The translations under genes were made by a program, and so were the position numbers. A stretch of DNA of 64,000 nt, taken from contig NZ_CP150170.1 of assembly GCF_037963865.1 (NCBI RefSeq), positions 620,001 through 684,000 of the forward strand, given 5' to 3'. Below, one piece after another: positions 27,355 to 35,713 of this stretch. This DNA comes from Paenibacillus sp. FSL R10-2734. Lineage in GTDB: Bacteria; Bacillota; Bacilli; Paenibacillales; Paenibacillaceae. Position 1 is the first letter of the stretch. Every line of letters starts with the position of its first letter. The notes under the pieces were generated by a model, which was not told the origin of the DNA, did not search any database, and saw nothing but the letters and a program-made list of their open reading frames with translations.

Positions 27355-28518
27355 TTGAAAAGAGCATCAACAGAGGACTTATTGAAGTTTAAACAGTCTT
27401 TAAGTCCACTTAAAATAATAGAGGCTAAAGATGAAGTTGCTGCTACGGTAGAAGAATTACCGATTGTGAGCAAAGACCCTGTTAAGAATTTGGTAGAAAA
27501 GACGAAATTAAAAGAGAAGTTATCAGTAGAAGAGCAAATCGAGTATTTAAAATTTAAAGGTATTACTTTTAATTCCTATAATGAGTCATTAGCTAAAGAA
27601 ATATTAATGGATCGAACTTACTATTATAAAGTTACTGCTTTCAGAAAAAATTTTAATAAAGATAAAGATAACAAATACGCAAATGTTGATTTTTCAATTT
27701 TAAATGATTTAGCTACAATAGATATGCATTTTAGGTATTTATTTTTAAAGTTATCCTTAGATATCGAACATAATATAAAATCATTAATTATTCGCTTGAT
27801 AACTGCAAGTGACGAGGATGGTTTTAAAATTATTGATGAGTATAAATTATTTGAGTTAGAAAGTTATAGACAAAAACTTATAGCAATGGAACTATCGCTT
27901 GAAGTAATTGAAAATAGAATGAAAAAGTATGAAACTATAGATAAAAAGTTATTGGAGGCATATAAGTCTCAAAGAGATTATAGCTATGATTTGATTGTTA
28001 AAAGAAAGAATAAACCTTCCATATGGGTACTCATTGAATTAATGTCTTATGGTCAATTATGTTTCTTTATTAATTTTTATGTTCAAAAAAAGAAATATAA
28101 ATATAAAGAATTAAAACTGGCGAATAGCCTATTATTCGATTCGAAAAATATTAGAGATTCCTCTGCACATAGTAGACCTATTATTTTTAATATTGTAGGG
28201 CCTAATCAATTTTTAATATCTAGCGAAAAGCGTATAAAATTGCAAGTTCGAAATTATTTAACTCAAAATTGCAATATGAGTGATTCAATTACTAAAATTC
28301 CACTTAGAAACCTTAAAATACATGATATTACTGCTCTACTGTATTTACATGATTATTATGTTAAAGGAACAATTTCAAGAGTTGAACGTAAAAAAGAATT
28401 AGTAAGTCTTATTAAAAGATGTAGATTAAAGAAATCTTATTATGAAGAGCATTCAGAGTTTGGGGAGATAATGTATATTTTATTCAAATTGATCAGAAAT
28501 TATAAAGTAAAACCTTAA
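27355..28518 (+). CDS. Abi family (AbiF/AbiD-like, Abi_2) protein with a HEPN-type motif
   Basis: 387 residues, A+T-rich unlike the flanking core genes, indicating recent transfer. The central IDMHFRYLFLKLSLDIEHNIKS segment is the hallmark of the Abi_2/AbiF group, and RDSSAH (Arg267-x4-His272) fits the HEPN RNase motif Rx4-6H. These proteins give abortive infection against phages; RNase activity is inferred from the motif. I favour the TTG start at 27355, eleven bases behind AGGTGGTG; the GTG at 27340 lacks a ribosome site. It is the only gene in the first cassette and is followed by the candidate small RNA. Confidence 0.85.
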   Translation: MKRASTEDLLKFKQSLSPLKIIEAKDEVAATVEELPIVSKDPVKNLVEKTKLKEKLSVEEQIEYLKFKGITFNSYNESLAKEILMDRTYYYKVTAFRKNFNKDKDNKYANVDFSILNDLATIDMHFRYLFLKLSLDIEHNIKSLIIRLITASDEDGFKIIDEYKLFELESYRQKLIAMELSLEVIENRMKKYETIDKKLLEAYKSQRDYSYDLIVKRKNKPSIWVLIELMSYGQLCFFINFYVQKKKYKYKELKLANSLLFDSKNIRDSSAHSRPIIFNIVGPNQFLISSEKRIKLQVRNYLTQNCNMSDSITKIPLRNLKIHDITALLYLHDYYVKGTISRVERKKELVSLIKRCRLKKSYYEEHSEFGEIMYILFKLIRNYKVKP

Positions 28519-28525
28519 GATGTTA

Positions 28526-28554
28526 TTGACTTGACTATTTTACAGTGATAAAAT
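28526..28554 (+). promoter_or_regulatory. Promoter for the candidate small RNA
   Basis: TTGACT (28526-28531), 17-base spacer, TAAAAT (28549-28554), directly after the Abi stop codon. It is one of the best sigma-A matches in the window yet no open frame follows it. Confidence 0.72.
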
Positions 28555-28560
28555 TCATTT

Positions 28561-28680
28561 TAGATGAAAGACCCTTCCGCAAGGTCGTCTGGAAAATAGG
28601 GTAACAGCTATTTCTAGATTAAAGGAATCAAAATCCTTGAAACAATTATTACTTGTGTAATTGTTTCAGGGATTTTTTAG
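28561..28680 (+). ncRNA. Candidate small structured RNA beside the Abi-family gene
   Basis: About 120 bases between a strong promoter and a strong terminator, without a credible ORF. Visible helices: GACCCTT-CCGC-AAGGTC (28569-28585, one bulged C), AAATAG / CTATTT around an 8-base loop (about 28592-28611), an alternative AAGGA/TCCTT hairpin, and the terminator. AbiF-group proteins have, as I recall, been reported next to a conserved structured RNA, which agrees with this layout. Expression and partnership are inference. Confidence 0.6.
28632..28680 (+). terminator. Terminator of the candidate small RNA
   Basis: AATCCTTGAAACAATTA pairs with TAATTGTTTCAGGGATT (one mismatch), followed by TTTTTTAG. 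Confidence 0.9.
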
Positions 28681-28730
28681 TATCTAAATTATTTATAAAA
28701 CTGTATTTTGTACTTAGATACACTACTCTA

Positions 28731-28749
28731 AACCGTACCATAAGTAGGG
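28731..28749 (+). repeat. att-like repeat R2
   Basis: AACCGTACCATAAGTAGGG, identical to R1 over 19 bases, 1,520 bases away. In the rlmH frame it would read KPYHK-stop. Confidence 0.9.
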
Positions 28750-28807
28750 GCTAAAGGTTTTCAAATGGTGAATGACAAGTAATAACCAATTAAATATAAT
28801 GAATTCA

Positions 28808-28833
28808 TGGGCATCCGGTAGGGTGCCTTTATT
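28808..28833 (+). terminator. Small terminator-like hairpin
   Basis: GGCATCC / GGGTGCC stem with GGTA loop and TTTATTGTTT tail, just inside the second cassette with no intact gene ahead of it. Confidence 0.6.
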
Positions 28834-28900
28834 GTTTATTAAACTCAATTACCTCATTAAGATGAATTGAGTGGAAATATGTCTAAAGAAGAGTTAATTT

Positions 28901-29170
28901 ATGTCTCAGGAGGCGCTTGGGGAGAAAGGCGGATTTCTTTTTTCATACATAGGGCAGATTGAGCATGGTGAGAAGAACGTTTCTTTATTGAATTTACATA
29001 AGATAGCGGAATCGCTTGAAGTTAATTTAGTTCAGCTGTTTGCGTATCAGAATGAAGAGTTTATGGTTACCTCAACTGAGAGCGATATTCAGGATATTGT
29101 AGGTATGCTTCGTGACGCTAATGATGAGAAGATACGCGTGGCGAAAAATGTACTTAAAGAATTATTATGA
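28901..29170 (+). pseudogene. XRE-type HTH regulator lacking its N-terminus
   Basis: 89 residues beginning inside the HTH: MSQEALGEKGGFLFSYIGQIEHGEKNVSLLNLHKIAESL is helices 2-5 of a Cro/CI-type domain, but helix 1 (usually preceded by about 15 residues) is missing and a stop lies in frame just upstream. The C-terminal part is a short helical tail. DNA binding is probably impaired, so I call it a 5'-truncated remnant; a working short form is possible. Confidence 0.6.
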
Positions 29171-29207
29171 GATACGTCTTTCAGAGCAAATGAGGTCATT
29201 AAAAATA

Positions 29208-29237
29208 AACGCACAAGCCAGTGGCTTGTGCGTTTTG
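29208..29237 (+). terminator. Terminator after the XRE remnant
   Basis: Thirteen-base stem AACGCACAAGCCA / TGGCTTGTGCGTT with a minimal loop, then TTGCTGT. Confidence 0.8.
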
Positions 29238-29331
29238 CTGTAGCTTAAGTAATAGTTCTTATTTTATGATTAATGGCAATAGTCTGAAATTTGATTTTGT
29301 AATAATCTTATTAATTTACTAAGGAGCAGCC

Positions 29332-30063
29332 ATGACATCATTTATCGGATTTATAGTAGTTATGATCATATTATCCATCTTAACTGGGATGATGCAGGGG
29401 ACTAAGAAGAAGAAGAGAGGACGCAGTACGGGCAAGCGGAAATCTGCTGTTAAGAAAAGCAGTAACAAAAGTGCGAAAACGACTTTTAACCGTTCTTCAA
29501 CAACGTGCAGACCTGACGATGTACTTTTAAGAACACCTTTGGATAAAATCAATGGTGCTGAGTTTGAGCGATTGTTGTGCCTGTACTTCAAGGATCAAGG
29601 CTATACTGTTAAAGAAGTAGGAGTAGGGGGCAAGGATGGTGGTGTAGATTTGGTCATTGTCGATAAACGCGGCGAGAAAACTGCAGTTCAAGCCAAATGT
29701 TACGCTGACCATAACAAAGTCCAGGTAATGACTGTCCGCGAGCTGGTAGGTGCTAAAAGAAATCATGACTGCATCCTGTCTCTGCTGGTCACTACGTCCG
29801 ATCTTACAGCGGATGCGAAGCGGGAGGCGGAGCAATTCAAGGTTGATTACTGGCATGGTGGTCTCGTCGAAAATAAGCTTCGGTCTTGGGGGAAATGGCA
29901 GCCTGTCAAAACTAAAGCAAAACCAAAAAGGGCCGCTGGTTCTACAGTTAAAGATGTAACCTGTGCATGTGGGGCTCCAATGGTTCAACGTAAGAATAAG
30001 GAAGGTACTATATTCTGGGGCTGCAGTAATTATCCGAGCTGCCGAAAGACCAGGGCTATATAG
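29332..30063 (+). CDS. Membrane-anchored Mrr-type restriction endonuclease-like protein with zinc ribbon
   Basis: 243 residues. One N-terminal membrane helix (about 4-20), a Lys/Arg/Ser-rich linker, an Mrr_cat PD-(D/E)xK nuclease domain (about 62-170) with GGVDLVIV and AVQAKCY supplying the D...QxK residues, and a C-terminal topoisomerase-type zinc ribbon with CACG and CSNYPSC. AAGGAGCAGCC precedes the ATG. Related proteins are restriction or DNA-processing nucleases; membrane anchoring suggests action on incoming DNA, which is inference. Lies in the second rlmH cassette. Confidence 0.85.
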   Translation: MTSFIGFIVVMIILSILTGMMQGTKKKKRGRSTGKRKSAVKKSSNKSAKTTFNRSSTTCRPDDVLLRTPLDKINGAEFERLLCLYFKDQGYTVKEVGVGGKDGGVDLVIVDKRGEKTAVQAKCYADHNKVQVMTVRELVGAKRNHDCILSLLVTTSDLTADAKREAEQFKVDYWHGGLVENKLRSWGKWQPVKTKAKPKRAAGSTVKDVTCACGAPMVQRKNKEGTIFWGCSNYPSCRKTRAI

Positions 30064-30139
30064 GCGTAACAAAAAATATCTTTAATAAAGAAATGTCGCT
30101 TTAACTAGCGTATAATTTATGGGTCATAAGGAGGAAAAA

Positions 30140-32383
30140 ATGACTGAATTATTAGCTCCAGCAGGAAATATGGAAGCTTTAAAAGCTGCAATTTCTAATG
30201 GTTGTGATGCAATATACTTAGGAATGCAAAAATTTGGTGCACGTGCATACTCATCTAATTTTGATTTAGAATCGTTAAAAGAGGCTGTTACGTATGCGCA
30301 CCTGAGGAACGTTAAAATCTATGTTGCAATGAATACCATCGTTTTTGAAAACGAAGTTGAAGAGATGAAAGAGCAGATACACGAATTAAATAAAATCGGT
30401 GTTGATGGAATTATTGTCCAGGACCTGACTGCTTTTGATTATATCGTTAAAAACTTTCTTGATATGGAAGCACATTGTTCAACTCAAATGGGAATAGACG
30501 ATTTAGACGGAACTTTATTATTTAAAGAACTTGGTGCTAAAAGAGTTGTTCTGTCCCGTGAGGTTGAGATTGAAAAAGTAAAAGAGATCAAAAGAATAGC
30601 TGAAATACCTTTAGAAATTTTCGTTCACGGTGCTTTATGTGTATCTTATTCGGGAAACTGTCTAATGTCAGGATTAATCGGCTATCGATGTGCAAATCGC
30701 GGAAGATGTGTGGGTTCATGCCGTAAGGAGTATGAACTAATGGATAAGACAACAGATACATCTTTAGGAAAAAACTATATTCTATCTACTAAGGACTTAA
30801 ACACGATCGATTATATCCATGATTTAAAAGAAATCGATTCTTTAAAAATAGAAGGTCGAATGAAAGTACCTACGTATGTTGCTAATGTTGTATCAAAATA
30901 TCGCATGGCCTTAGATAATAAAATTACCGAAGAAGATAAAGAAAATCTGAAAAAAACATTCAATAGAACATTTACTAAAGGGTATTTGTTTCACGAAGAT
31001 AAGAGAAATATTACAAACATCTTAAGACCTAATAACTTCGGTTATGAAATTGGAACAATTAGCAAGATTGTTAAAGACATGTATGAAATAACACTTACAC
31101 GTACTTTAAATCAAAACGATACAATCAGAATAAGTCACAACAATGAAGATGTTAATTTAACGGTTGCAAAACTGTACGATAAAGAGGGCGAATTAATCAA
31201 CAAAGCAGATGATGTCTGCTATATCAAAATCAAAGAAAAGATGTCTATGGGAGATGTAGTATATAAAACGAAGGATTATTTCTATTCCAAAGAATTAGAA
31301 TCATCACTGGAAAAAGAATTTAAGCGGTTTAACCTAGATATTAGAGTGTATGCATCTCCAGATTCAAAGCTTTTCATAGATGCGGAGGGCTTAGGCTTTA
31401 ATTATTTTTATGAAAGCGAGGAAATACTAGGCGAAGCCATTAATAATCCAACAACGAAAGACCAGGTAATAAAGCAATTTTCAAGATTAAATGAGACTAT
31501 ATTCGAACTTAATCATGTGGATTTTGAGGAATGCAATGCATTTATTCCAGCTAAACTGTTAAATGCAGCAAGAAGAGATATTGTACTGGGCTTATATGAC
31601 TTAAAGCTTAACAGCCAAAAGAAAAGAACCAAGGCTTTGAAAGCAAAAGAGAAAATAAGCTTTGCCCCTGAAAAACCATACCTTACGGCCTCTGTAACGA
31701 CTAAGGAACAGTATGATGCTTGCGTGAGCTGTGGAATTAAGGAAATCTATTTTGAAAATGTTGTTAGAAGAAATCAGAATCGTTATAAGAAAAAAGAAGG
31801 GCAGCTACTAATCGGCGGATATGGTGGAATTTATCACTACAGAGAAACGAATCCGTTTGTTACGGACTATTCTCTAAATGTTGTTAATGCTACTAGTTGC
31901 TATGAATTATATAAATTAGGTGCAAAACGAGTCACTTTATCTTATGAATTGAATAAGAGCCAAATTGAAGATTTAATGAATGCCTATTATGAAGAAAATG
32001 GCGGCTATCCTGCGCTGGAAATGATTGTATATGGAGAGACTCCTTTGATGTTTACAAAATATTGTCCAATGAAAAAAATGAATCAATGCAGAATTTGCAA
32101 AACGAAGAGCTATGAGTTAAAAGATGAGCACGGAACGTTCCCTATCATTTCCCATAATGATTGTACAACGACTATCCTTAATGGGAAGACGCTTAATCTT
32201 TTAGATGAGCTACAAAACATCAAAGGAATCGAGGCATTGAGATTAAACTTCACAGTTGAATCAAAAGAGCAGGTTGTGAAAGTCATTAATATGGCGTCAG
32301 GTAAATTAAACGGCTCAATGAATAATGCTGTCTTTAATCAGGAAACAGACACAAGAGGACATTTTAATAAAGAGATTGTGTAG
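30140..32383 (+). CDS. Large U32 peptidase-family protein (RlhA/TrhP-like)
   Basis: 748 residues from the ATG at 30140, five bases after AAGGAGG. MTELLAPAGNMEALKAAISNGCDAIYLG is the U32 start and LEIFVHGALCVSYSGNCLMSG is the U32 signature with its cysteines; further cysteines follow in GRCVGSC and KYCPMKKMNQCRIC. Long members with an extra C-terminal half hydroxylate rRNA or tRNA bases using prephenate rather than cleaving peptides, at least in E. coli. A+T-rich, more like clostridial genes; transferred origin is inferred. Confidence 0.88.
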   Translation: MTELLAPAGNMEALKAAISNGCDAIYLGMQKFGARAYSSNFDLESLKEAVTYAHLRNVKIYVAMNTIVFENEVEEMKEQIHELNKIGVDGIIVQDLTAFDYIVKNFLDMEAHCSTQMGIDDLDGTLLFKELGAKRVVLSREVEIEKVKEIKRIAEIPLEIFVHGALCVSYSGNCLMSGLIGYRCANRGRCVGSCRKEYELMDKTTDTSLGKNYILSTKDLNTIDYIHDLKEIDSLKIEGRMKVPTYVANVVSKYRMALDNKITEEDKENLKKTFNRTFTKGYLFHEDKRNITNILRPNNFGYEIGTISKIVKDMYEITLTRTLNQNDTIRISHNNEDVNLTVAKLYDKEGELINKADDVCYIKIKEKMSMGDVVYKTKDYFYSKELESSLEKEFKRFNLDIRVYASPDSKLFIDAEGLGFNYFYESEEILGEAINNPTTKDQVIKQFSRLNETIFELNHVDFEECNAFIPAKLLNAARRDIVLGLYDLKLNSQKKRTKALKAKEKISFAPEKPYLTASVTTKEQYDACVSCGIKEIYFENVVRRNQNRYKKKEGQLLIGGYGGIYHYRETNPFVTDYSLNVVNATSCYELYKLGAKRVTLSYELNKSQIEDLMNAYYEENGGYPALEMIVYGETPLMFTKYCPMKKMNQCRICKTKSYELKDEHGTFPIISHNDCTTTILNGKTLNLLDELQNIKGIEALRLNFTVESKEQVVKVINMASGKLNGSMNNAVFNQETDTRGHFNKEIV

Positions 32384-32391
32384 GTAGCCAA

Positions 32392-32584
32392 AGGGATGGT
32401 TCTGGCGATATGATGGCGGGAGCGAATCCAACAGCGGCAGCGGTCAGATTATGGCGTACATAAATGCCCGGACGGCAGACTCTGCGATTGGGGTATTCCG
32501 CGTACAGAGTGTTATGGTGAAGAGTATTTCTTTGATAATGCTCCGGTTAACTTTGGTGGTTCTTTTCAAGATTTGAAAGATTAA
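32392..32584 (+). pseudogene. Unrecognised gene remnant
   Basis: Directly after the U32 gene a coding-like tail ends at 32584 (frame from about 32444: SDYGVHKCPDGRLCDWGIPR and onward to SFQDLKD-stop), while the bases upstream look coding in another frame (GWFWRYDGG...). It has no start. Probably the C-terminus of a broken gene; family not recognised. Confidence 0.35.
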
Positions 32585-32668
32585 TCATGGAAATGAGCTT
32601 CGTATTGCTGACCAGTATATTGCTGTCTTCCTTGCTAATCGTTCAGCTTAACATAAAAGAACAAGAAA

Positions 32669-32694
32669 GAGCCGCCCAGTACTGGGCGGCTCTA
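32669..32694. terminator. Perfect 12-bp hairpin
   Basis: AGAGCCGCCCAG / CTGGGCGGCTCT with a TA centre. Only the minus strand has a partial T-run (TTTCTTG). It could be a bidirectional terminator left from a lost gene. Confidence 0.5.
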
Positions 32695-33081
32695 AAACTT
32701 GCCGCTTCAACCATCGCAGTGAACGTGTCAGAAGCAAGAAAAAGTCTTTTTGAGAGGCCGACTGCTTTTCAGCAGAAATCCCCTTATCGTTGAATCTACA
32801 TTGGTTAGTTGCAGAAATCTTAGGATCGAAGTAACCTTCGAATTTAAGGACGATAGGCTAGGTCCAAAACATCGAACTTCCAAGTTAAGATGCTTAGGTA
32901 GTCCTAACATGATAAGTTAACTATCGCGAAGAAACCAAAAAGTAGTGTTGCTTATGTGAGTCTTTACATTAACGATAGATCATTTCTAAATCTCCATTCT
33001 CCAGCCCAGGATTAAAAATCCTTATGTATCAGCAGCAAAAGATCAATTAACGATATCTCTGAACCCAGCTCTACCTTGTGT
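32695..33081. other. Non-coding debris within the second cassette
   Basis: No frame with a recognisable protein or a ribosome site; short inverted repeats only. The frames at 32587-32793 and 32728-32910 show no family features. Confidence 0.4.
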
Positions 33082-33242
33082 CCATGGAAGAAGCTGTTCC
33101 AGGCCATCCCGGTAGCGGGCATGCTCTTCGGCGCGTATACAAACCGCAAAGCGCTGGAAGAGGTAGCGATGCCGCGCGGATGCTGTATCGTAAAAGAAGG
33201 ATTTTGGAGAGATTGGCGCAGGGCGGGAAGAGTGCGGAGTGA
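33082..33242 (+). pseudogene. EcsC-family protein remnant (C-terminal end)
   Basis: PWKKLFQAIPVAGMLFGAYTNRKALEEVA followed, after a one-base frameshift near 33168, by DAARMLYRKRRILERL and a stop. This pattern (AIPVxGxxFGAYxNxxxxxEVA...A.MxYRKR) is the EcsC C-terminus. No start or N-terminal part remains. It is G+C-rich compared with neighbouring cassette DNA and ends 66 bases before repeat R3. Confidence 0.65.
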
Positions 33243-33308
33243 ATAGCGAAAGAGTTAAGGGATGAAGGAATAGTGAGGCCTTCAATTTCGTTCTATAGAT
33301 GTTACGGT

Positions 33309-33326
33309 GAACCGTATCATAAGTGA
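33309..33326 (+). repeat. att-like repeat R3
   Basis: GAACCGTATCATAAGTGA, reading EPYHK-stop in the RlmH frame. It differs from R1 at one synonymous base (TAC to TAT) and at the stop codon. Confidence 0.87.
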
Positions 33327-33712
33327 CGGTGAAAAATTTTCGGGGGAAAATTGGACTTTATTGAATCGTAAATGTGACTTGGATTCGGTACAGTGAAGGA
33401 TAAGCATCAGTACGGATGTTAGTTGGAGGGGGAGGACCATTATTTGGGAGGCAGAAAAATAACCTCTTGATGAATATCAGATCCAACCGGATCGATTAAG
33501 ACATTGATTCGAAAAGCGACGCAAACATTATTGAAATAGGAAAGCGATCCGATCAGTAAATGAAAGAGGGTACAAAATGAAAATACAATATTTCCACCAT
33601 AGTATGGATATCCAATCTGATTTGTCGGTCCATGGCATTTTTTCGAGCTAATCGGGGACGGGCTACACACGTTATCAAGAATGTTAAAGAATATGAAATA
33701 TTCCTGAAAATA
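33327..33712. other. Non-coding start of the third cassette
   Basis: A short frame at 33577 starts MKIQYFHHS behind AGAGGG, resembling the first residues of UPF0173 metal-dependent hydrolases, but it collapses at once. Nothing else recognisable. Confidence 0.35.
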
Positions 33713-33754
33713 AAGAGGCCCGATTAGCTTATCTGCAGCTAATGCGGGTCTCTT
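33713..33754 (-). terminator. Terminator of the trmB-permease-ocd operon
   Basis: On the minus strand AAGAGACCCGCATTAGCT pairs with AGCTAATCGGGCCTCTT (one bulge and one G.U), followed by TTATTTT. Confidence 0.85.
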
Positions 33755-33806
33755 ATTGTGATTCACAAGCCAAGTATGCGCTGATCTCGTAAGTTACAGC
33801 TTCTGT

Positions 33807-34796
33807 TTAAATTTCTATATGTTGTCCTACGTTTGTAGCGAGAGCCTTTTGATAAATCAACTGTGCCGTCACAACATCAAGCACAGCTGTTCCCACAGTT
33901 TTAAACAACGTGATTTCCTTATCGCTGTTTCTTCCTTGTACCTGGCCTAGAATAATTTGTCCTAGTTCGCCGGTGAAGTCCTCTTTCGATACAAGGCCTT
34001 TTTCCATAGGAATCAGTAGATCGCCCGCTTCCGCCAAGACGCCTTCGATGGTGTCAAATACAATTTTGTCGGCCCGCTGTACAATCTGCTCAGGCAGTTC
34101 TTGCATTTGTGGCGTATACGCGCCAACTCCGTTAACATGAGCGCCTTTTTTCACAAGACTACCGTCAAATACCGGACGAGTAGAGGTTGTGACCGCTGTA
34201 ATGATGTCCGCATCTTGAATGGCCTCATTTCCGTTACTTGCGGCAACAATCCTTGTGTTGAATGAGGAAAATTGCTGCTGCATCGACTCGGCAAATGCTT
34301 TTGCCCGATCAAAGTTGATATCTAATACCCGCACTTCCTCAAGATCACGCACTGTAAGCATCGCTTCCAGCTGTGTCGCTGCTTGCCCACCTGTTCCAAA
34401 CAAGACGGCAATCTTGGCATCTTTTCTGGCTAAAATATCTGTACCTGCTCCCTGGACAGCGCCGGTTCTAAGCTGCGTTAAGAAGGTTCCATCCATAATG
34501 GCGCACACTTCGCCGGTTTTTCCGTCCAGCAAAATCATTTGTGCCGGAACAGACGGCTTGCCAAGCTCGATGTTACCCGGAAACACAGACACTATTTTAA
34601 TTCCTGTAGCATCCATCTCTTTGATATAGGCCGGCATGAAAAGGTTTTGCCCTTGTTGCTTGGGAACATCGATATTAACACGTAAAGGAACCGTACATTC
34701 TCCCTCGGTATATAATCGCAGAGCCTGTTTACTTGCGTCGATCGCTTCTTTCATTGTAAAAACCTTCTGAATATCTTCTTTAGTTAATATTAGCAT
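33807..34796 (-). CDS. Ornithine cyclodeaminase / mu-crystallin family NAD(P)-dependent enzyme
   Basis: 330 residues from the ATG at 34796, seven bases behind AGGTG; a longer start at 34811 is unsupported. Typical features: PLRVNIDVP, a Rossmann motif AVLFGTGGQAATQLEAM, ITAVTTSTRPVFDG and a conserved GVGAYTPQMQELP. The family includes ornithine cyclodeaminase, ketimine reductases, alanine dehydrogenase and amino-acid racemising enzymes; the substrate cannot be read from sequence. Last gene of an operon behind a TauE/SafE-type permease and a TrmB regulator. Confidence 0.88.
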   Translation of the reverse strand: MLILTKEDIQKVFTMKEAIDASKQALRLYTEGECTVPLRVNIDVPKQQGQNLFMPAYIKEMDATGIKIVSVFPGNIELGKPSVPAQMILLDGKTGEVCAIMDGTFLTQLRTGAVQGAGTDILARKDAKIAVLFGTGGQAATQLEAMLTVRDLEEVRVLDINFDRAKAFAESMQQQFSSFNTRIVAASNGNEAIQDADIITAVTTSTRPVFDGSLVKKGAHVNGVGAYTPQMQELPEQIVQRADKIVFDTIEGVLAEAGDLLIPMEKGLVSKEDFTGELGQIILGQVQGRNSDKEITLFKTVGTAVLDVVTAQLIYQKALATNVGQHIEI

Positions 34797-34828
34797 TCTA
34801 ATGCACCTCATTTTTAGTATTAGACCGA

Positions 34829-35713
34829 TTATTGTTGAACGGCGTTTCTATTCTTGAACTCATTAATTAACATACTTGCCCCGCTATATAGCAGAATCGC
34901 GGCAACAACCCACTGAAGAGCAGATACATCTAATCCCTTTACAATATACACGGCAATCAGAACACCAATAATTCCGAATGTAGCTGCAAACAGTGTTATT
35001 TTTCTGCTGTACTCACCATATTTAATGAACTGCATACTGCCGATTGGAACGGAGAAAGTAGCAGCTCCCATCATAATCGGGAAGGCAACCATTGGATTTA
35101 AACCAAGCGCATATACCGTAACCATGGTTAACGCATAAGATCCTATTCCAATATTGTTGAGTGCTCCGTAAGCAAACAGGCAGATTGCTGCGATCACTAA
35201 TTTCCCGCCATACAGGCCAGTAGCGGTTCCCCCATTTGGAATTAAGCCGAATTTACCAGCAAGGATGAGCAGCGTTGCAACCACAAGCCCTAATCCGATG
35301 AACTTACGAATGATAGAAGGGGACAGCTTCACGACAATCCGGGGGCCAATATAGGCTCCGATAATCTGGGATACTATACATACAACCAAGGTCATAATGT
35401 CCACATCAATAACGGTTATGAATGCCAGAGCCATGACCGCTACAGGGATCACGCACTGTGTATTTAAGGTTCCCGGAAGTTTTTTGTCGGACACCCATTT
35501 TGCTTTCCGGTACAAGATGGATGAAAGTGCAAAGTCTGAAACCCCAAAGGTAGAGAAGAAGAAAATCAATGTTGAGGATATCGCGAGCATAAAGCCGTTA
35601 CCAGGCTCCTGCTTGATTTCCTCCCGGTGTTTCACTACATCTACAATAAACCTTACGGCAAAAATAACATTAATCAGGACCACAAGGGTCAGTATAATCG
35701 TCGCTGTTGTCAT
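34829..35713 (-). CDS. TauE/SafE-type (TSUP) membrane permease
   Basis: 294 residues with about eight membrane helices. N-terminal FFFSTFGVSDFALSSIL and C-terminal AYGALNNIGIGSYALTMV with PIMMGAATFSVPIGS are the paired TSUP motifs. These transport sulfite, sulfonates or other organic anions. AAGGTTG precedes the start. It overlaps the upstream regulator by 44 bases and is 32 bases from the cyclodeaminase-family gene, so the three form one operon. Confidence 0.85.
   Translation of the reverse strand: MTTATIILTLVVLINVIFAVRFIVDVVKHREEIKQEPGNGFMLAISSTLIFFFSTFGVSDFALSSILYRKAKWVSDKKLPGTLNTQCVIPVAVMALAFITVIDVDIMTLVVCIVSQIIGAYIGPRIVVKLSPSIIRKFIGLGLVVATLLILAGKFGLIPNGGTATGLYGGKLVIAAICLFAYGALNNIGIGSYALTMVTVYALGLNPMVAFPIMMGAATFSVPIGSMQFIKYGEYSRKITLFAATFGIIGVLIAVYIVKGLDVSALQWVVAAILLYSGASMLINEFKNRNAVQQ

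Noticed and set aside
32587..32793. 68-residue plus-strand ORF after the U32 gene
   Set aside because: It starts in debris and runs through a perfect hairpin; no ribosome site or family features beyond a hydrophobic start.
33440..33766. Minus-strand 108-residue ORF at the start of the third cassette
   Set aside because: No ribosome site, no recognisable domain, and it runs across the operon terminator hairpin.
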